From Gracilaria gracilis (lineage: Eukaryota; Rhodophyta; Florideophyceae; Gracilariales; Gracilariaceae): a stretch of 64,000 nt of DNA. The number at the start of each line of letters is the position of its first letter. Position 1 is the first letter of the stretch. Shown piece by piece: positions 55,980 through 64,000 of the stretch. The DNA lies in the NCBI GenBank assembly GCA_030374805.1, contig JARGSG010000094.1:124001-188000 (forward strand). Reading direction: 5' to 3'. The notes under the pieces were generated by a model. The model worked only from the letters and a program-made list of their open reading frames with translations. It was not told the origin of the DNA and ran no database searches. The translations under genes and the position numbers were made by a program.

Positions 55980-57210
55980 GAATATAACACTTTATAAAAA
56001 TAGATGTAAACAAGTTCAGAATCTCTAAAGCACCTGTCTAGAACCGCATTCGGCATTACATTCATGGCGGAGTAGAACATCTAGTACAAAGAACGACGCT
56101 GAGTAGTAATTGGGGAAAAGATATATTCGCTACATTCGAAAATTTAATCAAATTTTAACTTCTTCAACGAAAAGAAGTTTTTTTATCTTTCTTCACAAAG
56201 TAAACCAGAAAACTGTAGAGCAAACTTCAAAGAGGGTACGTTTCCACCAGGGTGTCCGAGTCCTGCTCCCACAAAAGGGTGAATTCAGAAGTAGAGCCCT
56301 CTGCCCGTGCGCGTGCCGCGTGGCAGCCGGGTGTAAACCGGAGACCGTACTGGAATAACCTGCAGAGGGAAACAAGAGCGTGGGCCTAGAGAGGAATAAC
56401 CGGCGAGGGATCAAGAAAGAACGAGTCCAGAAGTGGAGCGATCAGTGCCGTAAGACGGTGTAGTGCTCCTACGGAGAACCACACGAGCGAAGCTACGGCC
56501 CGTGCCAACGGCGGGGACAGGGCCGATAGCGGAACGAGACACACACACACGTGTGTCCAAATATAACTCTATACAGAGGCGGAAGCGAGACCTGCACCAG
56601 GAAAACGATGAACTAAACAAAGATCCGGTACCTCGGCGAACGACAACAAATACGACCTGATACTGGGGTAATTGGCGAAACAAGCCAGAAACTGGTAGTA
56701 AAGAACTTCCTTAGGGACCCTGAGGGGTGATTTTACCGAGACCAGTCGTGGTTACTCTCTTTAGAGGAGTCGTGAACCTACGTAGGCAGTAGCAACCATG
56801 GCCCAGCCTTCGGGATGAAGACCACGTACTTCAAGAAGAAGATACGACTCAGGTGAGTTTTACTTAGTGGCTCCCGGGTGAGATCGCCCGAGCATATATA
56901 CTATCTACTGTATCTAGGGCTGCGCACTCCCACGAGGGCTCCACACGTGGACAACCCAGTGTCAGGGTGCCACAGTATCTACCCAGCGGGTGTGACGCCA
57001 AATATTTGGACAAATATGCCACAAGGCCCTACTGTACACCTATTTCACAGGTTTTATCCCCGATTCACCTAACATGGTACGTCCCAACAATATTTCCAAT
57101 TTCACCCCAAACGGGGTCCATATTCATAGTCTGACACGTCAGGGCTCAATGGATAGAGCTCCATTATAAGAACCTTCATTGTGCCGACATCGGATTGCCA
57201 TTGCTCCACA
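55980..57210 (-). repeat. Proposed 3' LTR region of gypsy element D
   Basis: The right edge is argued from a polypurine tract on the minus strand (57211-57223) followed at once by TGTGGAGCAATGG, the usual TG start of an LTR. The left edge is not determined; somewhere in 56.0-56.9 kb is likely. The region includes a short CA/TG repeat near 56533. The second LTR would lie beyond the window. Confidence 0.4.
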
Positions 57211-57223
57211 TCTCCCCCTCCTT
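57211..57223 (-). promoter_or_regulatory. Polypurine tract of gypsy element D
   Basis: The minus strand reads AAGGAGGGGGAGA directly before the TG of the proposed 3' LTR. Such tracts prime plus-strand DNA synthesis in LTR retrotransposons. Its position fits an element whose pol reads on the minus strand from the right. Confidence 0.5.
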
Positions 57224-57291
57224 AGCCAAGGGTTCGCGCTTTGATCGGCGGGAAGGCGCCGGCGACCGGTACGTAAATACTGATCCTCAGA

Positions 57292-57924
57292 ATGGCGGAC
57301 TCCAAGACTTCGGCAATACCTTCACAGCTTCCTGAACCAACGCGTGGTACACGACATCACTCTTCTCCGACTTCGCGGCAAAAACTCTTATCTCCAATCT
57401 TCTCTCCTAAACCAGGCATGAATCCTTTCGCGACTAACCCGCTTCCCGGGAACGCTTCCTCAAGTGCCCCACAGGCGGCTTCGTCGAGTGCTGTTCCCGT
57501 CGAGAACCTTTCCTACCTAGGCTTTCAACAAGTTCCTATGCAGGCGTCATCTCAGCTCCATACGTCCCAAGCTTTGGTGCCAGCTTATCAACCCTCGGGG
57601 TATCAGCAGTCTCCTTACCAAATGGCAGGCTCGTCCGGATACTTCGGCGGGTTTAACTCGATGCCCCTCCCTCAAGGAGGTTCTCACGCACAGCCGCAGT
57701 ACCATACATCTGGTTACCAACCTCCTGGCTACTTCTCCCAACAGGGCGCTCAACCTGGACAATCCTCGCAAGGCTACGATCCCGCAGCGCCTCCTCAGGC
57801 TCCCGATATCGACGCAGCGGCGTGGAACTCCGAGCAAGCGATGCCGTTAACGGTCAATGCCAGGGGCTGGATCAGCTTGGAAAGTCTCCGTTTCAGACGG
57901 CCTCGGCAGCATGGCGAGGTGTAA
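57292..57924 (+). CDS. Antisense ORF 1 of gypsy D, low-complexity protein
   Basis: This ATG-started 210-codon ORF lies on the strand opposite pol. After a Ser/Pro-rich start it becomes a Q/G/Y/S/P-rich sequence (YQPSGYQQSPYQMAGSSGYF, QPQYHTSGYQPPGYFSQQ), a composition typical of disordered, prion-like domains. It lacks a zinc knuckle and any recognised gag motif. Antisense accessory ORFs between pol and the 3' LTR are known in some plant gypsy lineages (for example Grande-type Tat elements); similarity to those is positional only. Its function is unknown. Confidence 0.5.
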   Translation: MADSKTSAIPSQLPEPTRGTRHHSSPTSRQKLLSPIFSPKPGMNPFATNPLPGNASSSAPQAASSSAVPVENLSYLGFQQVPMQASSQLHTSQALVPAYQPSGYQQSPYQMAGSSGYFGGFNSMPLPQGGSHAQPQYHTSGYQPPGYFSQQGAQPGQSSQGYDPAAPPQAPDIDAAAWNSEQAMPLTVNARGWISLESLRFRRPRQHGEV

Positions 57925-58047
57925 TGCCGTGCGCCTTGGTTCCATCCGACGGCCGTAGCCGACGAGGCTCTTATTGATGCTGAGAACGGTTACCTCCCAG
58001 GTGGGCTCCATCGCGAAGTAGTTCGGTCCAGAAGCTGGCGTCTCCGT

Positions 58048-59202
58048 GTGGCGGTCGATCCCCTGCACCTGTTCTGTGCGGGCGGTGATTCCCTTAGTCG
58101 CACTAGGGCACTGTGGGCTCGTGCTGCCTATGAAGGAGCTAGCCGTGTTCGATCGGACCACTTGGTACCGTTGCGGTTCAACTTTGACGTATCACATTTC
58201 CGAACTTTCGGCGAGAGATCCTACGGATACGCATTAGCGGAGTTCAACGAATCTTCCCATAGGGCTCAGGTACCGAACGTAGTCGATGGTTTGCTTCTCT
58301 GGAGTCGTCCCCTTCTTCGGGCGGAATTCCGATACCTTTGGCGATCATCCAATGATTTCTTGTGGGGCTTTGAGCGCCGTGTTCGGCTCGAGCGAAGCTT
58401 GCGGTCCCGTCGAGGGTTCCTGATTCCGTATCCACACTTGGAGGCTGAGCGATTGCGCTACAACTCCCTGCCGGGGCGATACGCTGCGCTTCCCAGCTGG
58501 TGGGAGAATGTCGAGGTCCCGCGAGGGTGCCACGCCGAACTTCCTCCATGCCTCTACTATGTAGGCTGTAGAATGTTGAACGATTCCTGCTCTGGGTACT
58601 GGACGCTCTTTGCGGCGGAGTGGGGTGCCCGCGTGGCGGTACATCTCCTGTGGGATATGTACGATCATTACCGTCTCTGGTATCTCCCTCCGATGCTCCG
58701 ATGGATTATCCGGCGACAGGATCTGTCTATACCCTTGGGGTCCGATTCCAACCAGGAAGAGGTTCACCTGCTCCTACGCTTCATAGAGGCCATCGATTGG
58801 GACCGGATTGCGGTGACTTGGCAGCCAGAAGGTGGTCCTCGCGGCAACGACCGATCACCGGGAAGAATATCCACCCGTTTGGGGACCTTCGCGTACTACG
58901 ATCCGTGTAAACGGCAAATGATCTCCGAAGCTCATGCGAGAGCAATGATGCGGGCCCCTCGGGCTATGCCGATGGAACACTCGACTGGGTTCGTGTTCCC
59001 TGACGACTCTGGGCCTCCAGCGGACTGGGTCGATCTCTCTTTAGACCATGGTGATGGCGAGGTGGTGGACGATGACCTCCTTCTTGTAGGCGTTCTAAAT
59101 ACGGGCGCTGACGCTGCACAGGTCCCTGCGGAGGGCACTCAAGCTCCCGCGGGTTGGGGTCTTGCGACGCCGGCTCCCGGAAACAACGCTGGTCACCAGT
59201 AG
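58048..59202 (+). CDS. Antisense ORF 2 of gypsy D, unknown protein
   Basis: This 384-codon open region on the plus strand begins at a GTG in the frame as given; the true start is uncertain. It is rich in Arg, Trp and Tyr, with well-formed segments such as FLWGFERRVRLERSLRSRRG, HLEAERLRYNSLPGRYAALP, CLYYVGCRML and VHLLWDMYDHYRLWYLPPML, suggesting a folded basic domain. An acidic, Ala/Pro-rich tail follows. No family is recognised. Position and composition tie it to gypsy D rather than to host DNA. Confidence 0.5.
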   Translation: MAVDPLHLFCAGGDSLSRTRALWARAAYEGASRVRSDHLVPLRFNFDVSHFRTFGERSYGYALAEFNESSHRAQVPNVVDGLLLWSRPLLRAEFRYLWRSSNDFLWGFERRVRLERSLRSRRGFLIPYPHLEAERLRYNSLPGRYAALPSWWENVEVPRGCHAELPPCLYYVGCRMLNDSCSGYWTLFAAEWGARVAVHLLWDMYDHYRLWYLPPMLRWIIRRQDLSIPLGSDSNQEEVHLLLRFIEAIDWDRIAVTWQPEGGPRGNDRSPGRISTRLGTFAYYDPCKRQMISEAHARAMMRAPRAMPMEHSTGFVFPDDSGPPADWVDLSLDHGDGEVVDDDLLLVGVLNTGADAAQVPAEGTQAPAGWGLATPAPGNNAGHQ

Positions 59203-59581
59203 TCAGGCAGGGTGCCTGAGGGCGTGTAGTTCTGTCGCTCAGATACGATAAACCCAATTAGGCCACAGCTTGGCATTACTTCTCTCCTCCTGTAGGATCT
59301 TTCTCGTGTTCGAGCTTCTTTCATACTTCCTTCCTTTTCCTTCTTCATTTCATAACCAAGATGCACTTCATTTCCATTCGTGGCAACATCTTTCTAGATA
59401 CTTTATTACTTCTTACATCTTAGTTCCGTTATACGGCGATGAACCGACAATTCGGTGCGTTCTTTCTTTGTTCATATTGTACATAAGACCAACCTTGTGG
59501 GTGTCTTCTCTTCTCTTCTTAGAGCTCCTCGCAACCTACCGCGTAGCGGCACACCATATTTACCACTTGTCGTTGACAGTT

Positions 59582-59878
59582 CTATCCCACTTGGACATTA
59601 TCCAGAGTTGGGGGTAATGCGGACCGGGTTCTTCGGTGATACGCGATGATCTTGGACCTCGGAAGGTGCTCAATTGGCTCCCAAGTGTCCTGCTTTGGGA
59701 GATAGCGGTACCAACGGACGCGATAGATTACTTTCCCGTCCTGGGCAACACCGTGCTTCACGATACGATCGACCACGAAATCCTGTGGGTACACCCCGAC
59801 GTCTTCGGTTCGTTTGGTTGTTCCCGACATTGGGCTTTGCCTCTCTACGTAACCCGAGCGGGTACACGCAAGTAACAA
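59582..59878 (-). CDS. Chromodomain of gypsy element D
   Basis: The ORF reads DFVVDRIVKHGVAQDGKVIY, RVRWYRYLPKQDTWEPIEHL: a chromodomain with the expected aromatic residues (Y, W, W) and the DTWEP signature. In chromoviruses such a domain tethers integrase to modified histones. Here it lies well downstream of the integrase, separated by a linker region. Confidence 0.8.
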   Translation of the reverse strand: MLLACTRSGYVERQSPMSGTTKRTEDVGVYPQDFVVDRIVKHGVAQDGKVIYRVRWYRYLPKQDTWEPIEHLPRSKIIAYHRRTRSALPPTLDNVQVG

Positions 59879-59899
59879 CGGGTTTCCGGCTTCGGCGAG

Positions 59900-61226
59900 G
59901 TGGGGGTGTCTCGTTGATGAGAACGCTAACAGTCACGACGGGTAATGGATAACTTCCGTTTCCGGCTGCCAATCTTCACGAAAGTGGCTTCTGGTGAAAG
60001 CTCTTTACTTCCGGGGTCCGGTGAGCTAGCCTCTTCTCCCAGCGGGCATCAACTTTAACTAACGACGACGTTCCTGATCCAGGCGAAGTTGCTTCTCAAC
60101 GCGGGAGAGCCGTTGCAACGGAGACACTGCGTTTAAACACTCGCTGTGCAGGGTGGCGGGTTCACCGGGCCACGGCAACGTACCACCCCATTGCACATGG
60201 CAGCGGGTTGCAACAATGCAGCGCCATGTTACTGGCTCGGCACTCTGCCACGTTATGGAGTGCAACGCATCCCTATTGGGCGACAAACCTGCCAAGTGGC
60301 CATGTGCACTATCGTCTGATTCTAGAAACGCCATGCGCCGTGGCAAGCCAAAAAATCAAGTAAATTAATTTGGCGTGCCACTCTGTACCCGCGCGCGCGC
60401 ATGCGCATGCACCGCCAGCCGCTGGCACTCAAAAAATTAAGTATTTTGGCCGGCCACCGGTACGTGCAATTTTGCACACGCGAGCGGCACTCCTGCAAAT
60501 TATCTCCCGATGACTGCGCGCTTCTCACGGAGACTTCTGAGCCACACAGCGCACCTGTCAAGGTTCCCTCATGCAAATTGCATGCGTCCACTCCCTGAAC
60601 CAGGCTCTACGACCCTATTCACAAGGATCCTTCACTTCACAACACGTACTGTAAGTTCTTCCCATGGGGCTAATCGCTGCGCTGACCAATTGACGGGTCG
60701 GCGGAGACCGTCTTTTCGGTACGTTTTGCCTTCTGCGCCTCTTCCGAGCGAGGCGTAGAAGTAGCCAACAACTTGGACGCCTGCCCACGAGAGTTCTCAT
60801 CACTAACAGTGGTCTTCCCCGCAGGGGTAACTTCGTTTTCATTACTGACATTCGCCTCGACCGAGGATCCCACACGCGTGTGCGTTAGCGGCGATATTCC
60901 CGATCCGGGCTCCTGTCTCTTTGAGAGCTCAAGCACGTCAGCCAATCCAGCAGATGCCGGAGCAGCCTGAACTCGATTACGTGAGTCCTCCCCCTCCTTA
61001 GGGTGCAATACGGCAGCTGATATTACCGTAGCCGGGGGTTGAACTCGAATTGAGTACGTAGGCGTAGCGCGAAAGGGCGGGCTATCCTTAACCAGCTCTA
61101 ATACCTCAAGTAGACCCGATAAACCCCTTTCCTGGTGCGGGAGAATCGACGGGCGGTTCGCGCTGTCCCCGTTTGATTACGTTCCTTCCTGTGTTGCAGG
61201 TACTCCAGTTTTGGTTTCCGGTAGCG
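59900..61226 (-). other. Linker region of gypsy D between integrase and chromodomain
   Basis: The minus strand is mostly open with disordered, Ser/Glu/Lys-rich content (for example 60670-61008, SSVEANVSNENEVTPAGKT; and 60059-60346, LQRLSRVEKQLRLDQERRR). Alternating purine-pyrimidine sequence (GCGCGCGCATGCGCATGC) occurs near 60392. No catalytic domain is present. Confidence 0.4.
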
Positions 61227-64000
61227 TTACCAATTCTTGGAGTGGGCTTGGTGCCCTGTAGACGCGATCGCGTGATATTCGTTCGTGTTGGTTATTAATT
61301 TCCAGCACGACGGTGTCTCCAGACATGGAAATAACCTTATAGGGTCCATCCGCAATCGGCGATAACTTATGGCGGCTTCCTTTTCCGGGTTGTAATACTC
61401 CTTACGAAGGAACACATAATCTCCTACCTGTAGGTTAGGCAACGGTTTCCGAATTCGGCTATCAAAGTTGCGCTTGTAGGCGAGCTGAGCCCTGTCCATA
61501 GAGGCACGTGCTGCTGGTACCAGCTTGGTAAGCCATTTCTTCAACGCATCGCGGTACAAGCCCGGTGACGGGAACGTATCCAGAGTTGGCTGCGCCTCGA
61601 TGGCTAGAGGAGGTGGTCTCCTCGACAGTACCAGCTCAAATGGTGAAAGTCCCGTTACCCGATGTACCTGGGTGTTGTACGCATACGTGATAGCGTCCGT
61701 GAACTGATCCCACGTCTTGGGATGATCTGCCACATAGGATCTCAAAGCACCAAGGATGGTTCGATTAAATCTCTCTACTTGTCCGTTCGCTTGCGGATGA
61801 TAAGTCGTAGTGAATAAATTCCTAATATCCAGGATCCTACACACATCTTGAAAGAACTTCGAGGTGAATTGAGAGCCGGTATCGGAAAGTAACTGTACCG
61901 ATGGGCCATACACAAAGACCCAGTGGGTAACAAGCGCTTGAGCCACAGCGGCTGCTGTTATCCGTTTGAGTGGCACAGTTCTAACCAATTTAGAGAACCT
62001 GTCGGTGATGACCAATAGGTACCGGTTCCCTCGAGAGGTCTTAATCAATTCTCCAAGAATGTCAATGGCGACGAACTCCAGCGGTGCCCGTGCGGGAAAC
62101 AACGTTAGCTCCTTCGAGTACTTTCTTAATTTGACGTCATTCTTGGCACAAGCCTGACAGGAGCGGCGGACTGCGTAACAGTCGAACGCCATTTCGGGCC
62201 AATAGAAGTCCCATCTTAAGGTGAGATAAAGCTTTCTTCCTCCCGGGTGGGCTCCCAACTTCACATAGTGAGACAAGTGCAGTACGCAACTCTGTAAGGA
62301 GTGAGGTACCACCATTTTTGGGTTGGTTTCAACCGTTCGCACCAAGTAGCCTTGGTCATTCTCCTGGAAAGGTATCCTATACCCACCATTCAGACGGGCC
62401 CTAACCTGTATACAAAAGGGGTCCATCTGCTGTTCCCGTATCATCTCCTCGGGCGAAATCGGTACGAATGACCCGGTATCCGGTTTTACAGTCTGTGTGG
62501 CGAGAATATCGTCACACACATCATCCGATAGGATTTCTGTGTTCCCCTCATCGAGGTCACCAACCATAGAGCATGGTATCTCTTCCATGTCCTCGGTGGG
62601 TTCAGCTTCTGCTGCAGTGCCCAAACGGGATAGAGCGTCTGCCTGCAAGTTCAAGGAGCCTTTCTTGTACACTACTTCAAAGTCAAATTCCGAGAGTCGG
62701 AGTCTCCATCTCATCAGTCGACCCAACGGTTCGGTAATTTCCATGAGCCAGCGTAGGCAAGAGTGGTCCGTGTATACCCGAAAATGGGTTCCCATCAAGT
62801 ATGGGCTCAACGTTGAGAGGGCCCATACAACGGCAAGACATTCCTTCTCCGAAACGGAGTAATTCCGTTCGTGCACATTCAGTGATCTCGACCAATACCC
62901 AATAGGGTGATGTTTGCCAGACTCTTCCACCTGGAACAACGCACAGCCAACTTGGTTCGCACTCGCATCAGTGTCAACCTCGTAGGGTAAGCCGGGTTTT
63001 GGCAGGGCCAAGACTGGTAGCGACGTTACAGCTTCAATTAGTGCTGCAAATGCGGACGCTTCCGCATCGCCAAAGGGTTCCAATTCCACTGGTCTTCCTT
63101 TCATCAGGAGTTTGTTCAACGGCGAAACGATATCCGAAAAGTTCGGCACGAAACGACGGTAAACGTTACACAGGCCTAAGAAGGATCGAAGCTCCGTTTG
63201 GGTTCTTCGGTGTTTCGCCTCTTTCAAGGATTTTACTCGCACCTCGTCAATTGAGAGCTTTTCTGGGCGAATAATATGCCCAAGATACTTAACCGATTTG
63301 GTGAAAAACTCGCACTTCTTAAGGTTCAAGGTAATCCCTGCGTCCCGTAAAACGGTCATAACTTCCCGTACATGGGTGAGATGGTCCTCCATGTTATTGG
63401 AAAAGACGACGACGTCGTCCAAATATACCAGACAGGTGGTCCATTTGAACCTAGCCAGGAGGATATCAACCGCTCGCTGAAACGTTGCGGGGGCGTTCGT
63501 TAACCCAAAGGGCATTCTCCGAAAACGGTACAGGCCTTGATGGCACACGAAGGCCGTCTTATCCTTATCTTCTTCTCTTATGGGCACTTGCCAGTATCCC
63601 AAATTGGCATTTAAAGTGGTAAACACTTTCGCGCTCCCTAGAGAATCGATATATTCGTCCATACGGGGAATCGGGTATACGTCTTTCACTGTAACCGCAT
63701 TTAACTTTCGGTAATCGATACAAAATCTCCATGATCCATCCGGCTTTGGCACCAAAACAACTGGTGACGCCCAAGGGGATTGAGCGGGCTCAATAACGCC
63801 GGCTCGGAGCATCTTCTCGACTTGAGATTTTTCCTCTTCTCGGGCCTTCGGTCCTGCCCTGTAAGGGTGTTGCGCAATGGGCCGAGTGTTCGGAAGTAGA
63901 TCGATGCAATGCTCTGTGACTCCAATTGTTCCGAGAGTACCATCCCACATGGGCGTAAACTCGCGAAGCATATCGCGTAGCTTCTCCCGATGGGACTCCG
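61227..64000 (-). CDS. Pol polyprotein of gypsy element D (partial, runs off the window)
   Basis: A continuous open frame of more than 900 codons enters from the right edge and ends at 61227. Domains in order: reverse transcriptase (VIEPAQSPWASPVVLVPKPD, FCIDYRKLNAVT, FRRMPFGLTNAPATF, CLVYLDDVVVFS); RNase H (VDTDASANQVGCALFQ, YTDHSCLRWLMEI); an integrase zinc finger (HYVKLGAHPGGRKLYL, CQACAKND); the integrase core (FVAIDILGEL, LLSDTGSQFTSKFF, HPQANGQVERFNRTI); and an integrase C-terminal part (LPNLQVGDYVFLRKEYY). It is of Ty3/gypsy type. The protease and gag would lie beyond 64,000. Intact length implies recent insertion compared with gypsy A, B and C. Confidence 0.92.
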   Translation of the reverse strand, partial: ESHREKLRDMLREFTPMWDGTLGTIGVTEHCIDLLPNTRPIAQHPYRAGPKAREEEKSQVEKMLRAGVIEPAQSPWASPVVLVPKPDGSWRFCIDYRKLNAVTVKDVYPIPRMDEYIDSLGSAKVFTTLNANLGYWQVPIREEDKDKTAFVCHQGLYRFRRMPFGLTNAPATFQRAVDILLARFKWTTCLVYLDDVVVFSNNMEDHLTHVREVMTVLRDAGITLNLKKCEFFTKSVKYLGHIIRPEKLSIDEVRVKSLKEAKHRRTQTELRSFLGLCNVYRRFVPNFSDIVSPLNKLLMKGRPVELEPFGDAEASAFAALIEAVTSLPVLALPKPGLPYEVDTDASANQVGCALFQVEESGKHHPIGYWSRSLNVHERNYSVSEKECLAVVWALSTLSPYLMGTHFRVYTDHSCLRWLMEITEPLGRLMRWRLRLSEFDFEVVYKKGSLNLQADALSRLGTAAEAEPTEDMEEIPCSMVGDLDEGNTEILSDDVCDDILATQTVKPDTGSFVPISPEEMIREQQMDPFCIQVRARLNGGYRIPFQENDQGYLVRTVETNPKMVVPHSLQSCVLHLSHYVKLGAHPGGRKLYLTLRWDFYWPEMAFDCYAVRRSCQACAKNDVKLRKYSKELTLFPARAPLEFVAIDILGELIKTSRGNRYLLVITDRFSKLVRTVPLKRITAAAVAQALVTHWVFVYGPSVQLLSDTGSQFTSKFFQDVCRILDIRNLFTTTYHPQANGQVERFNRTILGALRSYVADHPKTWDQFTDAITYAYNTQVHRVTGLSPFELVLSRRPPPLAIEAQPTLDTFPSPGLYRDALKKWLTKLVPAARASMDRAQLAYKRNFDSRIRKPLPNLQVGDYVFLRKEYYNPEKEAAISYRRLRMDPIRLFPCLETPSCWKLITNTNEYHAIASTGHQAHSKNW

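Larger units (their letters stand above)
57211..64000 (-). mobile_element. Ty3/gypsy element D, chromodomain-bearing, with antisense ORFs (runs off the right edge)
   Basis: Minus-strand order from the right edge: pol (RT, RNase H, integrase), a linker region of about 1.3 kb, a chromodomain (59582-59878), a block with two plus-strand ORFs (57292-59202), a polypurine tract and the proposed LTR. Gag, protease and the 5' LTR would lie beyond 64,000. The very long open pol marks it as the youngest element of the window; it looks nearly whole, with a few breaks outside pol. The whole block is more GC-rich than the rest of the window. Confidence 0.8.

Noticed and set aside
57292-59202. The plus-strand ORFs as the gag of a separate plus-strand retroelement
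   Set aside because: No zinc knuckle or gag homology, no tRNA-type primer site after 57210, and a purine tract of opposite polarity at 57211-57223.
60385-60402. Alternating GC/AT purine-pyrimidine tract as a Z-DNA regulatory site
   Set aside because: Short simple sequence inside a retroelement linker; no context supports a function.
60153-60970. Plus-strand ORFs in the gypsy D linker as further antisense genes
   Set aside because: Short and without protein-like pattern; the minus strand here reads better, unlike at 57.3-59.2 kb.

Overview
The window reads as nuclear DNA of a eukaryote with a repeat-packed genome. At least nine separate transposable elements or remnants lie in 64 kb, several nested, and only one stretch (about 1.4-2.6 kb) looks like an ordinary host gene. 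No rRNA, CRISPR array or operon-like cluster is visible. The element families (DDE_Tnp_4 transposases, pogo/jerky/Tigger transposases with TA duplications, a DUF7869-type protein, chromodomain gypsy elements) are ones I associate with oomycetes and red algae. I cannot choose between these from sequence alone.

Layout. 0-4.4 kb: hairpins, a 62-bp repeat, a membrane-protein gene on + (1446-2618), a promoter-like array with three TACGTAA boxes spaced exactly 21 bp, and a tRNA-like SINE head. 4.85-5.28 kb: a 407-bp inverted-repeat element with 10-bp flanking repeats. 5.4-8.0 kb: a coiled-coil coding remnant facing a decayed DDE_Tnp_4 transposase that is split by a 731-bp inverted-repeat element (duplication CATA). 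8.4-10.6 kb: a long, almost intact DUF7869-type gene. 10.9-12.6 kb: a jerky/pogo-type transposase on -. 15.25-15.54 kb: a 291-bp palindromic element with ATTA duplications. 18.0-22.6 kb: gypsy remnant A. 24.1-24.9 kb: a second, unrelated DDE_Tnp_4 pseudogene. 24.96-27.01 kb: pogo family copy 1. 27.18-29.34 kb: a Tigger-like element.

An AT-rich stretch (29-34.8 kb) holds little beyond palindromes and two decayed coding stretches. A Helitron remnant (34.8-39.5 kb) is split by pogo copy 2 (35,999-38,057). Then come gypsy remnants B (39.65-42.64 kb) and C (43.0-46.2 kb), a copia remnant (48.66-52.83 kb) and pogo copy 3 (53,735-55,830). From about 57.2 kb to the right edge runs gypsy element D. 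It has a long open pol on -, a chromodomain, and two sizeable ORFs on the opposite strand between pol and the proposed 3' LTR.

The genes do not form a pathway; the window is a record of element invasion. Two insertions can be proved from sequence, because removing the insert and one duplication copy leaves the disrupted transposase reading in frame. The least familiar items are the DUF7869-type gene, the 17-bp palindromes clustered at the ends of the pogo family, the antisense ORFs of gypsy D, and the phased promoter-like array near 2.7-2.8 kb.
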